DNA of 64,000 nucleotides from Phenylobacterium zucineum HLK1 (GCF_000017265.1 NC_011144.1:2272001-2336000), one strand, 5' to 3'. Positions 41,127-50,140 are shown, counted from the first letter of the stretch. Notes: generated by a model not told the origin, from the letters alone. Numbers and translations are program-made.

Positions 41127-41152
41127 CGACTTTAGCTTAAGTCGGAAAGTCG
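41127..41152. repeat. Nested inverted repeats in AT-rich gap after galE
   Basis: CGACTTT (41127-41133) can pair with AAAGTCG (41146-41152). Alternatively, GACTT (41128-41132) can pair with AAGTC (41139-41143). The two are mutually exclusive hairpins. They lie 6 bp beyond the galE stop, in the AT-rich stretch (about 41000-41157) that should hold the promoter of the GT-Glf gene. Meaning unknown; terminator or operator possible. Confidence 0.35.
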
Positions 41153-41157
41153 ACTGT

Positions 41158-42204
41158 TCAGCTCGCGGTTTCAGCTTTGCGGCCGCCGGCGCGGCGGCCC
41201 GATCCGTAAGCCGGCTGGGCCTCCCACCGCAGGGCGTCGGCGACGATGCGGTCGAGGGTCGAGCAGACCGGCTCCCAGCCGAGCAGATCCCGCGCCCGCG
41301 AGGCGTCGGCCACCAGGCTCGGCGGATCGCCGGCCCGGCGGGCGCCGATGCTGTGCGGCACGGGCCGGCCGAGGGCGCGGCCGACGGCCTCGACCACCTC
41401 GCGCACAGAGTGGCCCTGCCCCGTGCCGACGTTCACCGCCTCGTAGGCGCCGGCGGGCAGGTCGACCTCCAGGGCGGCGACGTGGGCGGCGGCCAGGTCG
41501 TTCACGTGGATGTAGTCGCGCAGGCAGGTGCCGTCCGGGGTGTCGAAGTCCTCGCCGAACACGGTCAGCGGCTTGCCCTCCCCCAGCCCCGCGGCGATGG
41601 CGAGCGGCAGGAGGTGCGTCTCAGGCTCGTGGGCCTCGCCGATCCGGCCGGAGGGGTCGGCCCCCGCGGCGTTGAAGTAGCGCAGCGCCACGGCCGTCAG
41701 GCCATAGGCGCGGCACTGGGCCTCGATCATCCACTCGCAGGCCAGCTTCGTGTCGCCATAGGGGCTGGCGGGCGCCTTGCCGGCGCTCTCGGGGATGGTC
41801 TCGAGCGGCCCTCGCCCGCCCTGGCCGTAGACCGCCGCGCTGGACGAGAACACCAGCCGCTCGACCCCGCGCTCGCGCATGGCGGTCAGCAGGCTGACGG
41901 TGCCGCCGACGTTGATCTCCCAGAAGATGTCGGGCTGGGCGACCGAGCGGCCCACCTCGATCAGGCCGGCGAAGTGGATCACCGATTTGACGCCGTGGTC
42001 CGAGATCGCCTCGGCCAGCGCGCGGGTGTCGCGGATGTCTCCGTGGACGAAGGCGCCCCACTGGACGGCCTCGCGGAAGCCTGAACTGAGGCTGTCGAAC
42101 ACCACGGGGAAGAATCCCCGCTCGCTCAGAGCCTTCGCGGTGTGTGCGCCGATGTAGCCGGCTCCGCCCGTCACCAGGACGGCGGGCTTCGATCCCCGAT
42201 CCAT
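41158..42204 (-). CDS. galE: UDP-glucose 4-epimerase
   Basis: GalE interconverts UDP-glucose and UDP-galactose with tightly bound NAD. The 348-residue protein has the N-terminal VTGGAGYIGAHTAKALSERG, the catalytic Ser region VFSSSAAVYG, and SPYGDTKLACE with the YxxxK pair. VALRYFNAAGADPSGRIGE and RDYIHVNDLAAAHVAAL are characteristic of GalE. Its product UDP-galactose is the substrate of the mutase encoded next in the same direction, 168 bp downstream. The ATG at 42204 begins MDRGSKPAVLVTGGAGY. It is divergent from the GH1-RmlD gene. Confidence 0.95.
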   Translation of the reverse strand: MDRGSKPAVLVTGGAGYIGAHTAKALSERGFFPVVFDSLSSGFREAVQWGAFVHGDIRDTRALAEAISDHGVKSVIHFAGLIEVGRSVAQPDIFWEINVGGTVSLLTAMRERGVERLVFSSSAAVYGQGGRGPLETIPESAGKAPASPYGDTKLACEWMIEAQCRAYGLTAVALRYFNAAGADPSGRIGEAHEPETHLLPLAIAAGLGEGKPLTVFGEDFDTPDGTCLRDYIHVNDLAAAHVAALEVDLPAGAYEAVNVGTGQGHSVREVVEAVGRALGRPVPHSIGARRAGDPPSLVADASRARDLLGWEPVCSTLDRIVADALRWEAQPAYGSGRRAGGRKAETAS

Positions 42205-42319
42205 GCGGCCGATAATTCCCGCCCCCGGGCGCCGGTTCCAGCCCCATTCGGCAGGATGGGGAACGATTGCTTCCGCGGCGGCTTTGAACCGTCGGGTTGT
42301 GACGGGAAAGCCAGGGTCG

Positions 42320-44572
42320 ATGCCGACACTCGAGCTGTGGGGCGGTCACGAATGCACCGTGAACCGTGTGGGGACCGCGTTCCACGACCAGACGGTCAGG
42401 TCCGGGCACCACGACCGCATCGAGGACCTCGACCGCTTCGCCGAGCTGGGCCTGAAGGCGCTGCGCTATCCGGTGTTGTGGGAGCGGACGGCCCCCGATC
42501 GGCCCGGCGAGCACGACTGGCGTTGGACCGACGCGCGGCTGGCGCGCATCCGCGAGCTCGGCATGCGGCCGATCCTCGGCCTGCTCCACCACGGCAGCGG
42601 GCCACGCTACACAAGCCTGGTGGACGAGGGCTTCGCGCGCCTGTTCGCCGGCTACGCCCGCGCCGCCGCCGAGCGGTATCCCTGGGCGCGGGACTGGACC
42701 CCGATCAACGAGCCGCTGACCACCGCGCGCTTCTCGGCGCTCTATGGCCACTGGTATCCCCACCTGGCGGACGAGCCCTTCTTCTGGGCGGCCCTGCTCA
42801 ACCAGATCGACGGCACGCGCCTGGCCATGCGGGAGATCCGCAAGGTCAATCCCGACGCCCGGCTGATCCAGACCGAGGACCTCGGCCGCACCTACGCGAC
42901 CCGCCTCCTCGCCGGCCAGGCCGAGTTCGAGAACTGCCGGCGGTGGATGACCTGGGACCTGCTGGCGGGCCGCGTGACCCGCGGGCACCCGATGTTCGAG
43001 CGGCTGGCGGCCTGCGGCTTCGCCGACCGGCTGGCGGCCATCGCCGACGATCCCTGCCCGCCCGACATCCTGGGCGTGAACCACTACCTGACCAGCGAGC
43101 GGTTCCTGGACCACCGGCTAGACGCCTATCCCCCCGAGCGACACGGCGGCAACGACCAGACGGCCTATGCCGACGTGGAGGCCGTGCGGGTCGTCCTGCC
43201 CGCTCCCGGGGGCCTGGAGGGCGTGCTGGAGGAAGCCTGGGCGCGCTACGGCCTGCCGCTGGCCGTCACCGAGGCCCACAACGGCTGCACCCGCGAGGAG
43301 CAGGTCCGCTGGCTGCGCGAGGCCTGGGAGACCGCCGAGCGCCTGCAGGGCCGCGGCGTGGACATCCGCGCGGTCACCGCCTGGGCCCTGCTGGGCACGT
43401 TCGACTGGAACAGCCTGCTCACCCGCGCCCTCGGCCACTACGAGGTCGGCGCCTTCGACGTCCGCGCCGAGCCGCCGCGTCCTACCGCCATCGCCGCCGA
43501 GCTGAAGCGGCTCGCCCAGGGCGGGCCGCCGCATCCCGGGACGGAGGGCCCCGGCTGGTGGCGGCGCGACATCCGCCTGGAGTTCCGGCCGGTGTTCCGG
43601 CACGTGGAGACCCCCGAGCCGCGCTCGGCCTGGCAGGCGGGCCGCGGGGCGCGCCAGCCGCTGCTGATCGTCGGGGCCACCGGCACCCTGGGCAAGGCGC
43701 TGGCCCGCGCCTGCGAATGGCGCGGCATCGACTATCGCCTGACCAGCCGGGCCGAGCTTTCCCTGGACGACGCCGACTCCATCGCCGCCGCCCTCGACGG
43801 CTGCGGACCGTGGGCGGTGATCAACGCCGCCGGCTGGGTGCGGGTGGACGAGGCCGAGGCCTGCGCCGCGGACTGCCTGGCGGCCAACGCCGACGGCGCG
43901 GTGCGGCTCGCGCGGATCTGCGCCGAACGGGGCCTGCCCCTGGTGGGCTATTCCAGCGACCTGGTGTTCGACGGCTCGGCCGGGCGGCCGTACGTGGAGA
44001 GCGACCCGCCGGCGCCGCTGAACGTCTACGGCGAGAGCAAGGCCCGCGCCGAGCGCGAGGTGCTGGCCCTGGGCGGGCAGGCGCTGATGATCCGCACCGC
44101 GGCGTTCTTCTCGCCGTTCGATCCCTACAACTTCGCGGCCCATGTCGTGGGGACGCTGTCGGCGGGACGCGAGTTCGTGGCCGCCGAGGACCTGGTCGTC
44201 TCGCCGACCTACGTGCCGGACCTGGTGGACGCCAGCCTCGACCTGCTGCTGGACGGCGACGCCGGCCTGCGCCACCTGGCCAACGCCGGAGAGGTGAGCT
44301 GGGCCGGCTTCGCCCGGATGATCGCCGCCGAGCTGGGCCTCGACGCCGGCCGGGTGCTCGGCGTCCGGGCCGACAGCTTCGGCTGGGCCGCGGCGCGGCC
44401 GCAGCACGTCCCGCTCTCGACCGAGCGGGGCCGGGTCATGCCGAGCCTCGAGAATGCGGTCGCCCGCTACGCCGCCATCGTGCGGGAAGCCGAGTTCGCG
44501 CCCGAGGCCGAGGCCATGGCCGACCTCGCCCATCCGGAGACGCTGGTGCGCCGGGGCGCGCCGCCGACCTGA
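42320..44572 (+). CDS. GH1-like glycosidase fused to RmlD-like sugar nucleotide reductase
   Basis: The 750-residue protein has two parts. Residues 1 to about 430 are a glycoside hydrolase family 1-like barrel: MPTLELWGGHECTVNRVG at the start, acid/base Glu in TPINEPLTTARF and nucleophile candidate Glu in LAVTEAHNGC. Residues about 455-745 are an RmlD-type short-chain reductase: LLIVGATGTLGKALARAC, YSSDLVFDGSAGRPY and VYGESKARAE with YxxxK. RmlD makes dTDP-rhamnose, but such fused domains are uncharacterised, so the substrate is open. The ATG at 42320 is the start that matches the barrel; an in-frame ATG at 42203 would add 39 unrelated residues. Confidence 0.85.
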   Translation: MPTLELWGGHECTVNRVGTAFHDQTVRSGHHDRIEDLDRFAELGLKALRYPVLWERTAPDRPGEHDWRWTDARLARIRELGMRPILGLLHHGSGPRYTSLVDEGFARLFAGYARAAAERYPWARDWTPINEPLTTARFSALYGHWYPHLADEPFFWAALLNQIDGTRLAMREIRKVNPDARLIQTEDLGRTYATRLLAGQAEFENCRRWMTWDLLAGRVTRGHPMFERLAACGFADRLAAIADDPCPPDILGVNHYLTSERFLDHRLDAYPPERHGGNDQTAYADVEAVRVVLPAPGGLEGVLEEAWARYGLPLAVTEAHNGCTREEQVRWLREAWETAERLQGRGVDIRAVTAWALLGTFDWNSLLTRALGHYEVGAFDVRAEPPRPTAIAAELKRLAQGGPPHPGTEGPGWWRRDIRLEFRPVFRHVETPEPRSAWQAGRGARQPLLIVGATGTLGKALARACEWRGIDYRLTSRAELSLDDADSIAAALDGCGPWAVINAAGWVRVDEAEACAADCLAANADGAVRLARICAERGLPLVGYSSDLVFDGSAGRPYVESDPPAPLNVYGESKARAEREVLALGGQALMIRTAAFFSPFDPYNFAAHVVGTLSAGREFVAAEDLVVSPTYVPDLVDASLDLLLDGDAGLRHLANAGEVSWAGFARMIAAELGLDAGRVLGVRADSFGWAAARPQHVPLSTERGRVMPSLENAVARYAAIVREAEFAPEAEAMADLAHPETLVRRGAPPT

Positions 44573-44590
44573 CGGCGCGCGGCCGCCGCG

Positions 44591-44788
44591 TCAGTGGCTG
44601 GCCTGGTCGTCCTCGACCTCGAAGACGTCCTCCTCCACTTCCGAGAGCAGCTCGTCCAGGGCGTCGATGATCGCGTCCAGCTGTTCGGGCGAGGTGGCGA
44701 ATTCGATGGTCTCGCCGCCGTCGGCCTCGAGGTGCAGGACGAAGTCCTCCTCGCGGACCGAAATGGCGAACTTCGTGAGCTGTCTCAT
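44591..44788 (-). CDS. Small acidic hypothetical protein
   Basis: The 65-residue, strongly acidic protein (MRQLTKFAISVREEDFVLHL, later LDALDELLSEVEEDVFEVED) has no recognised domain. A GGAGGG ribosome site lies about 6 bases before the ATG at 44788. It converges on the GH1-RmlD gene and lies 49 bp downstream of the aldolase gene, perhaps at the end of the galactose operon. Function unknown. Confidence 0.7.
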   Translation of the reverse strand: MRQLTKFAISVREEDFVLHLEADGGETIEFATSPEQLDAIIDALDELLSEVEEDVFEVEDDQASH

Positions 44789-44837
44789 GGGGGGCCCTCC
44801 AGATGGCCCCCCGATAACCGTTCGCGACCGCGAAGGT

Positions 44838-45461
44838 TCAGCGCAGGGCGCGCGCGGCCTCGACGACGCGCGCCGCCTTGGCCGCGGTGTCGGCGACCGG
44901 CTGGCCCGCCCGGTAGAGCTCGCCGCCGAGGCCGAAGGCGCGCGCGCCCGCCGCCCACCAGTCGGCCATGCTGTCCGGCCCCACCCCGCCGACCGCCCAG
45001 ACCACCGCCTCGTCGGGCAGGACCGCCTTGAGCTGCTTCAGGTGCGCCGGGCCGTAGGTGACCGCCGGGAAGAGCTTCAGGTGCCGGGCGCCGGCGTCCA
45101 GGGCCGCGAAGGCCTCGGTGGCGGTGGCGAAGCCCGGCGCGGGATCGAGGCCGAGCGCCACGGCCCGGACGATCACCTCGGGCGAGGTGTTCGGCGCCAC
45201 GATGATGCGCCCCCCGACGGCGGCGACGGCGTCCACCGCCGCGGCGTCCAGGACGGTGCCGGCGCCGATCGCCATGCGACCGACGAAGGCCTCGGCGATC
45301 CGGCGGATGCTCTCCAGCGGCTCGGGGGAGTTGAGCGGGACCTCCACGCCGCGGACGCCGGTCTCGTAGAGCGCCTGGACGTGGTCCACGGCCTCGTCGG
45401 GGCGGATCCCCCGCACGATGGCCACCACCGGACATTCCAAGAGGGCCGCTTCCAGCTTCAT
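44838..45461 (-). CDS. dgoA: 2-dehydro-3-deoxy-6-phosphogalactonate aldolase
   Basis: This class I aldolase splits 2-keto-3-deoxy-6-phosphogalactonate into pyruvate and glyceraldehyde 3-phosphate, the last step of the De Ley-Doudoroff pathway. The 207-residue protein has the KDPG/KDPGal-aldolase landmarks PVVAIVRGIRPDEAV, AIGAGTVLDAAAVDAV and the Schiff-base lysine in HLKLFPAVTYGPAHLK. The substrate choice (galacto- rather than gluco-) follows from the adjacent KDGal kinase gene, whose end it overlaps (ATGA). It is the fifth gene of the operon. Confidence 0.92.
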   Translation of the reverse strand: MKLEAALLECPVVAIVRGIRPDEAVDHVQALYETGVRGVEVPLNSPEPLESIRRIAEAFVGRMAIGAGTVLDAAAVDAVAAVGGRIIVAPNTSPEVIVRAVALGLDPAPGFATATEAFAALDAGARHLKLFPAVTYGPAHLKQLKAVLPDEAVVWAVGGVGPDSMADWWAAGARAFGLGGELYRAGQPVADTAAKAARVVEAARALR

Positions 45462-46369
45462 GACCGCGCCTTCCGATAGAGGTCGAAGAGGCCCGCGACC
45501 GCCGCGGCCTCGCCGTCATGCAGGTCGGAACTCACGCCGCGCGTCTCAAGGGCCCGGGCGTAGAGCGCGCACAGCGCCGGGTCGCCCAGCAGGTCGACGT
45601 GCGCCAGCCCCTCGCAGCCCAGCAGCCGCGGCAGGGCCGCGACCTCGGCGCCGATCAGCAGGCCCGAAAGGTAGGCCGGCGTGCTCTCGGCCGGCCGCCC
45701 CTGCCCCACCACCCGCGCCCGGGCGGTGAACAGGCGCGCGGCCAGGGCGTCGCCGTCGCCGGCGGCCGCGCAGCCCTCGTCGAAGGCGTCCATGTCGTCG
45801 GCCGGGGCATCGCTCTTCAGCACGCTGTGGGCCTTCAGCACCGCGAACAGCTCGCCCGTCATGGCGGTGACGAACCGCACCAGCCGACCCTCCTCGAGGA
45901 CCATCCACTTGGCGTGGGTGCCGGGATGGCAGATCACCCGGCGGCCCTGGCGGCGGGCGGGATCGGCGGCCAGCCAGCCGAACGCCTGGGTCTCCTCGCC
46001 GCGCATGACGTCGCCGCGGCCGTTGAAGCCCTCGAAGCGGACGCCGGGCACGATCCGCACCCAGTCCGCCCCCTCCACCGCCATCAGCCGGCGCGCGAGG
46101 TCGTCCGGTCCGGCCGGGGCGTCGACGTAGGGCGCCTCGCGCCAGCCGAGGTTCGAGCCCACCATGCCGCAGAGAATGGCCGGCAGGCCTTCCGCGCCGA
46201 GGGCCGGCCGCACCTCCTCCCGGAAGCGCCGCTCGGCCTCGCCGGCGCCGATCTGCGAGACCCCCAGGCCGGGGAAATCGCGGTCGCCGACGATCCCGCC
46301 GCCCGCGTCCAGCGTCCAGGCGCGAAGGTTGGTCGTGCCCCAGTCGCAGGCCAGCAGCGCGGCGCCCAT
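45458..46369 (-). CDS. dgoK: 2-dehydro-3-deoxygalactonokinase
   Basis: DgoK phosphorylates 2-keto-3-deoxygalactonate with ATP. The 303-residue protein has the characteristic N-terminus LLACDWGTTNLRAWTLD (phosphate-1 motif of the ASKHA-like fold), CGMVGSNLGW and ICHPGTHAKWMVLEEGR. It lies between the dehydrogenase and aldolase genes; the ATG at 46369 overlaps the dehydrogenase stop (TGATG) and its own stop overlaps dgoA. The pairing with dgoA in the same order as elsewhere makes the identification secure. Confidence 0.93.
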   Translation of the reverse strand: MGAALLACDWGTTNLRAWTLDAGGGIVGDRDFPGLGVSQIGAGEAERRFREEVRPALGAEGLPAILCGMVGSNLGWREAPYVDAPAGPDDLARRLMAVEGADWVRIVPGVRFEGFNGRGDVMRGEETQAFGWLAADPARRQGRRVICHPGTHAKWMVLEEGRLVRFVTAMTGELFAVLKAHSVLKSDAPADDMDAFDEGCAAAGDGDALAARLFTARARVVGQGRPAESTPAYLSGLLIGAEVAALPRLLGCEGLAHVDLLGDPALCALYARALETRGVSSDLHDGEAAAVAGLFDLYRKARS

Positions 46370-47121
46370 CAGAGCCGCCCCGCATCGACGATCAGGTTCT
46401 GGCCGGTCATCATCCGGCTCTCGTCGCTGGCCAGGAACAGCGCCGCCCGGGCGATGTCCTCGGGAAGGATGCGGTCCTTCAGGGCCACCTGCTCGCGCCA
46501 GGCGGCCTCGGCCTGCGGCGTCAGCCACAGCTCCAGCTGGCGCTCGGTCACCACCCAGCCCGGCGACAGGGCGTTCACCCGGATGCGGTCGGGGCCCCAT
46601 TCGCGGGCCAGCCCCTTGCTGAGGGAGTTGATCGCGCCCTTGGCCGCCACATAGGTCGCCATGTGAGCCGGCCCCCACAAGGCGTTGATCGAGCTGACGT
46701 TCACGATCGAGCCACCGCCCGCCGCCTTCATCATCGGATAGACCGCCACCGAGGCCGCGAACGCCGGATCGAGGTTCACCGCCAGGCCCTTGCGCCAGGC
46801 GTCCATCGAGGTCTCGGCGGCCTCATGCCGCGTGTCGTTGGCGACGTTGTTGATCAGGACCGTGACGGGCCCAAGCGCCTGGGCCGCGTCGCGGATCGCC
46901 GCCTGCAGCGCCGGCACGTCGGTCACGTCGCAGCGGCGGAACCAGGCGCCCTGCCCCAGCCGCCCGGCCAGGGCCTCGCCCGCATCGGCCTGCAGGTCGA
47001 CGAAGGCGACCTTGGAGCCCTGGGCGTGGAACTGCTCGACGAAGGCGGCCCCGATGCCCGAGGCGCCGCCGGTGACGAAGACCACGCGGTCCTTCATGCC
47101 GGGATAGATCGCCCCCGCCAT
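46369..47121 (-). CDS. SDR-family sugar dehydrogenase (probable galactose 1-dehydrogenase)
   Basis: The 250-residue classical short-chain dehydrogenase has the NAD motif VTGGASGIGAAFVEQF, FVDLQ with Asp after the second strand favouring NAD, NNVANDTRHE, and a SSINALWGPAHMATYVAAK segment holding the Ser-Tyr-Lys triad. The context of lactonase, aldonate dehydratase, KDGal kinase and aldolase says it oxidises galactose (or a related sugar such as fucose or arabinose) to the lactone; the sugar is inferred. It is translationally coupled to the dehydratase gene before it and dgoK after it by TGATG overlaps. Confidence 0.9.
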   Translation of the reverse strand: MAGAIYPGMKDRVVFVTGGASGIGAAFVEQFHAQGSKVAFVDLQADAGEALAGRLGQGAWFRRCDVTDVPALQAAIRDAAQALGPVTVLINNVANDTRHEAAETSMDAWRKGLAVNLDPAFAASVAVYPMMKAAGGGSIVNVSSINALWGPAHMATYVAAKGAINSLSKGLAREWGPDRIRVNALSPGWVVTERQLELWLTPQAEAAWREQVALKDRILPEDIARAALFLASDESRMMTGQNLIVDAGRL

Positions 47122-48845
47122 CAGTGGGACTCGCGGGTGACGTCGGGGCTGGACTTGCCGACCAGGAAGTCGAGGTCGGCGCCGCGGTCCGCCTGCAGCA
47201 CGGTGTCGATGTAGAGCTTGTACCAGCCGCGGTCGAACTGCGAGGGCGTGCGGGCGGCCTCCCACTCGGCGCGGCGGCGGGCCAGCTCGGCCTCGTCCAC
47301 CAGCAGGTCGAGGGTGCGGCTGGGGCCGTCGAAGGCGATCTCGTCACCGTTCCGCACCAGCGCCAGCGGCCCGCCCGCCTCGGCCTCGGGCGAGACGTGC
47401 AGGATCACCGTGCCGTAGGCCGTGCCGCTCATCCGCGCGTCCGAGATTCGGACCATGTCGCGCACGCCTCTGTGCAGCAGCTTGGGCGGCAGGGCCATGT
47501 TCCCCACCTCGGGCATGCCGGGGTAGCCCTTGGGGCCGCAGCCCTTGAGCACCAGGATCGAGGTCTCGTCCACGGGCAGGTCCGGATCGTCAATGCGGGC
47601 GTGGTAGTCCTCGATGTCCTCGAAGACGACCGCGCGGCCGCGGTGGGTCAGCAGGGCCGGCGTCGCGGCGCTGGGCTTCAGGATCGCCCCGCCGGGACAG
47701 AGGTTGCCGCGCAGCACCCACACGCCCGAGGACGGCCCGACCGGCGCCTCCCGCGTGCCGATCACCTCGCGGTTCCAGACCTCGGCGGCCTCGGCGATCT
47801 GGCCCTGGGTATGGCCCGAGACGGTGATCGCCTCGCGCCGCAGCAGCGGCCCCAGCTCTTTCATCACCGCCGGGCAGCCGCCGGCGTAGCAGAACTCCTC
47901 CATCAGGTATTTGCCCGACGGCATCAGGTTCACCAGCAGCGGGACCTCGCGGCCGATGCGGTCGAAATCCTCCAGCGACAGCTCGATCCCGACCCGCCCG
48001 GCCAGGGCCAGCAGGTGGACCACCGCGTTGGTCGAGCCGCCGATCGCGGCGTGCATCAGGATGGCGTTCTCGAACGCCTCGCGGGTGAGAATCTGCGAGA
48101 GCCTGACGTCGTCCTTGACGAGCTGGACGATGCGGTTGCCCGTGAGGTGAGCGAGCGTCTTGCGGCGGGAGTCCACGCCGGGCAGCGCGGCGTTGTTCGG
48201 CAGGCAGACGCCCAGAGCCTCCATCAGGCTGGCCATGGTCGAGGCCGTGCCCATGGTGTTGCAGGTCCCGTGGCTGCGGCTCATCGAGCTCTCGGCCGAG
48301 AGGAAGTCCGTCAGGCTCATCTCGCCCGCCCGCACCGCCTCGGAGAAGCGCCACACATCGGTGCCCGAGCCGATGTCGCGGCCGTGCCACTTGCCGTTCA
48401 GCATCGGGCCGGACGAGACCACCATGGTCGGCAGGTCGACGCTGGCCGCGCCCATGAGCTGGCCGGGCGTGGTCTTGTCGCAGCCGCCCAGCAGGACCAC
48501 CCCGTCGATGGGGTTGGCGCGGATGCTCTCCTCCACCTCCATGGCCAGGAGGTTGCGGAACAGCATGGCCGTAGGCCGCATCTGGGTCTCGGGCAGGCTC
48601 ATGGCCGGGAACTCGATCGGCACCCCGCCCGCCTCCCAGACGCCGCGCTTCACGTACTCGGCCAGGTCGCGCAGGTGGAACTGGCAGGTGACCAGCTCGG
48701 ACCAGGTGTTGCAGACGCCGATGATCGGCCGGCCGTCGAAGACGTGGTCCGGCAGGCCCGTGCCCTTGATCCAGCTCCGGTGGATGAAGCCGTCGCGGTC
48801 GTGCTTGCCGTAGCTCCGTTGGCTGCGCAGCGGCTTCCTGGCCAT
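47121..48845 (-). CDS. IlvD/Edd-family sugar acid dehydratase (galactonate/arabinonate type)
   Basis: This 574-residue Fe-S dehydratase removes water from an aldonic acid to give a 2-keto-3-deoxy acid. Three cluster cysteines are visible: GVCNTWSELV, LLGGCDKTTPGQ and SHGTCNTMGTASTM. The N-terminus RSQRSYGKHDRDGFIHRSW resembles L-arabinonate/D-galactonate dehydratases rather than dihydroxy-acid dehydratase of valine synthesis. With DgoK and DgoA genes downstream, D-galactonate is the likely substrate. It lies 60 bp after the lactonase gene and overlaps the dehydrogenase gene. Confidence 0.92.
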   Translation of the reverse strand: MARKPLRSQRSYGKHDRDGFIHRSWIKGTGLPDHVFDGRPIIGVCNTWSELVTCQFHLRDLAEYVKRGVWEAGGVPIEFPAMSLPETQMRPTAMLFRNLLAMEVEESIRANPIDGVVLLGGCDKTTPGQLMGAASVDLPTMVVSSGPMLNGKWHGRDIGSGTDVWRFSEAVRAGEMSLTDFLSAESSMSRSHGTCNTMGTASTMASLMEALGVCLPNNAALPGVDSRRKTLAHLTGNRIVQLVKDDVRLSQILTREAFENAILMHAAIGGSTNAVVHLLALAGRVGIELSLEDFDRIGREVPLLVNLMPSGKYLMEEFCYAGGCPAVMKELGPLLRREAITVSGHTQGQIAEAAEVWNREVIGTREAPVGPSSGVWVLRGNLCPGGAILKPSAATPALLTHRGRAVVFEDIEDYHARIDDPDLPVDETSILVLKGCGPKGYPGMPEVGNMALPPKLLHRGVRDMVRISDARMSGTAYGTVILHVSPEAEAGGPLALVRNGDEIAFDGPSRTLDLLVDEAELARRRAEWEAARTPSQFDRGWYKLYIDTVLQADRGADLDFLVGKSSPDVTRESH

Positions 48846-48905
48846 TCCCGACCCCTCGGCGTTCCCGTGATGCCCGAGAGATAAACCCCCGAGCGGGGCC
48901 GGGGT

Positions 48906-49763
48906 TCAGCCCTCGAACACCGGCAGCGGCAGGCCCTTCACCCCCACGTCGATGGCGAACAGGCCGCCGGCCAGCGGCTGCTTCGCGCGGGCCTCGTCCG
49001 ACAGCTCGTCCCAGGCGCTGGTGACGTAGAGCGTGGAAAGGTCCGGGCCGCCGAAGGCGCAGCTCGTGGGCTGCTCCACCGGCATGCGGACGATGCGGTC
49101 CACCTTGCCGTCCGGGCTGTAGCGGACGATCCGCCAGCCGCCCCACTGGGCGTTCCAGAGGTAGCCCTCGGCGTCGACCGCCGAGCCGTCGGGGGAGGCC
49201 TCGGTTCCGCGGGTGTGGGCGAACTCGCGCACCTTCGACAGGTCGGCCGTCTCGTGCGCGAACAGCGTCTGCAGCTTGGAGTCGGCCATGTAGAGCGTGG
49301 CCCCGTCCGGGCTGAACGAGACGGTGTTCGGGATGTGGATGCCGGTCAGCACCCGCGTCGTGGTCCCGCCCGGGTCGGTGCGGAAGACGCTGCCCGGCCG
49401 CTTGCCGCCGTCGTCGTCCATGACGCTCCACCAGAAGCGCCCCGCCATGTCGATCTTGCCGTCGTTGGTGCGGAACCCCTCGCCCAGGTCGTAGGGCCGC
49501 ACGACCTTGACCACGCCCTTGCCGGGGTCGGCCAGCGCCAGGCCCTTCTCGGTCGCCATCAGCAGCCCGCCCTTGGCGCGGGGCACGGCGGCGCTAGCGC
49601 GCATCGGCAGGTCGAAGGCCCCGCGCTCGCCCCCGACGGGCTCGTACCAGGACAGCCGCCGGCCCTTGATGTCGAACCAGTACAGCCGCTGCTCGGCCGG
49701 CGACCACACCGGCCCCTCCCCGAGACGGTCCGCCGCATTCACTACGCAATGGATATCGACCAC
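48906..49763 (-). CDS. SMP-30/gluconolactonase-family sugar lactonase
   Basis: The 285-residue six-bladed propeller should hydrolyse an aldonolactone, here probably galactono-lactone. Metal ligands of the family are visible: the Glu of RLGEGPVWSP, the Asn of FRTNDGKIDMAGRFWW and of IHIPNTVSFSPDG, and the Asp of PDGSAVDAEGYLW. It is the first gene of the leftward galactose operon, just before the dehydratase gene. The start is the GTG at 49763 (MVDIHCVVNAAD); a nearby ATG is out of frame. It is divergent from the gene at 49898. Confidence 0.92.
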   Translation of the reverse strand: MVDIHCVVNAADRLGEGPVWSPAEQRLYWFDIKGRRLSWYEPVGGERGAFDLPMRASAAVPRAKGGLLMATEKGLALADPGKGVVKVVRPYDLGEGFRTNDGKIDMAGRFWWSVMDDDGGKRPGSVFRTDPGGTTTRVLTGIHIPNTVSFSPDGATLYMADSKLQTLFAHETADLSKVREFAHTRGTEASPDGSAVDAEGYLWNAQWGGWRIVRYSPDGKVDRIVRMPVEQPTSCAFGGPDLSTLYVTSAWDELSDEARAKQPLAGGLFAIDVGVKGLPLPVFEG

Positions 49764-49840
49764 ATGGCCTCCGAGGTCGGACTTGAGAATCGTGCGACTT
49801 TCCGTGGATCGCCTGCGACACCCTGCCGTCGCCGTTTGGG

Positions 49841-49870
49841 TTACGTTCAGACGCCGCGGACTACTATCTT
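49841..49870 (+). promoter_or_regulatory. Candidate promoter before the 80-residue gene
   Basis: TTACGT (49841-49846) and TATCTT (49865-49870) are 18 bases apart in a locally AT-rich part of the gap between the divergent galactose operon and the rightward genes, 28 bases before the GTG at 49898. Pattern evidence only. Confidence 0.3.
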
Positions 49871-49897
49871 AGACAGAGAATCGGGAGGGGATCCCAA

Positions 49898-50140
49898 GTG
49901 TCGCTGTCCAGCTATTCCGACGTCTTCGCGATCAATCACGATCGCGGGTACGACGAGCACATCTCCGTCGGCGACCTCGTGCGCACGGGGCCCAACCTCT
50001 TCCCGCATTTCGAGGTCCTCGCCATCCACGGCGACAAGGCCTGGGTCCGCAACGTGCAGAACGGCTCGGACCACCTAGCCATGCTGTCCCGGTGCCGGAA
50101 GATCAACGGCCAGCCGCCGCTCGACCAGGCGGCCGAATAG
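49898..50140 (+). CDS. Small hypothetical protein
   Basis: The 80-residue soluble protein (MSLSSYSDVFAINHDRGYDE) starts at a GTG with a GGGAGGGG ribosome site seven to ten bases upstream. It contains PHFEVLAIHGDKAWVRNVQN, which suggests a small beta-barrel or SH3-like strand pattern. No family is recognised. It lies between the divergent galactose operon and the GH1 gene and may share a transcript with the latter. The strong ribosome site supports a real gene. Confidence 0.7.
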   Translation: MSLSSYSDVFAINHDRGYDEHISVGDLVRTGPNLFPHFEVLAIHGDKAWVRNVQNGSDHLAMLSRCRKINGQPPLDQAAE

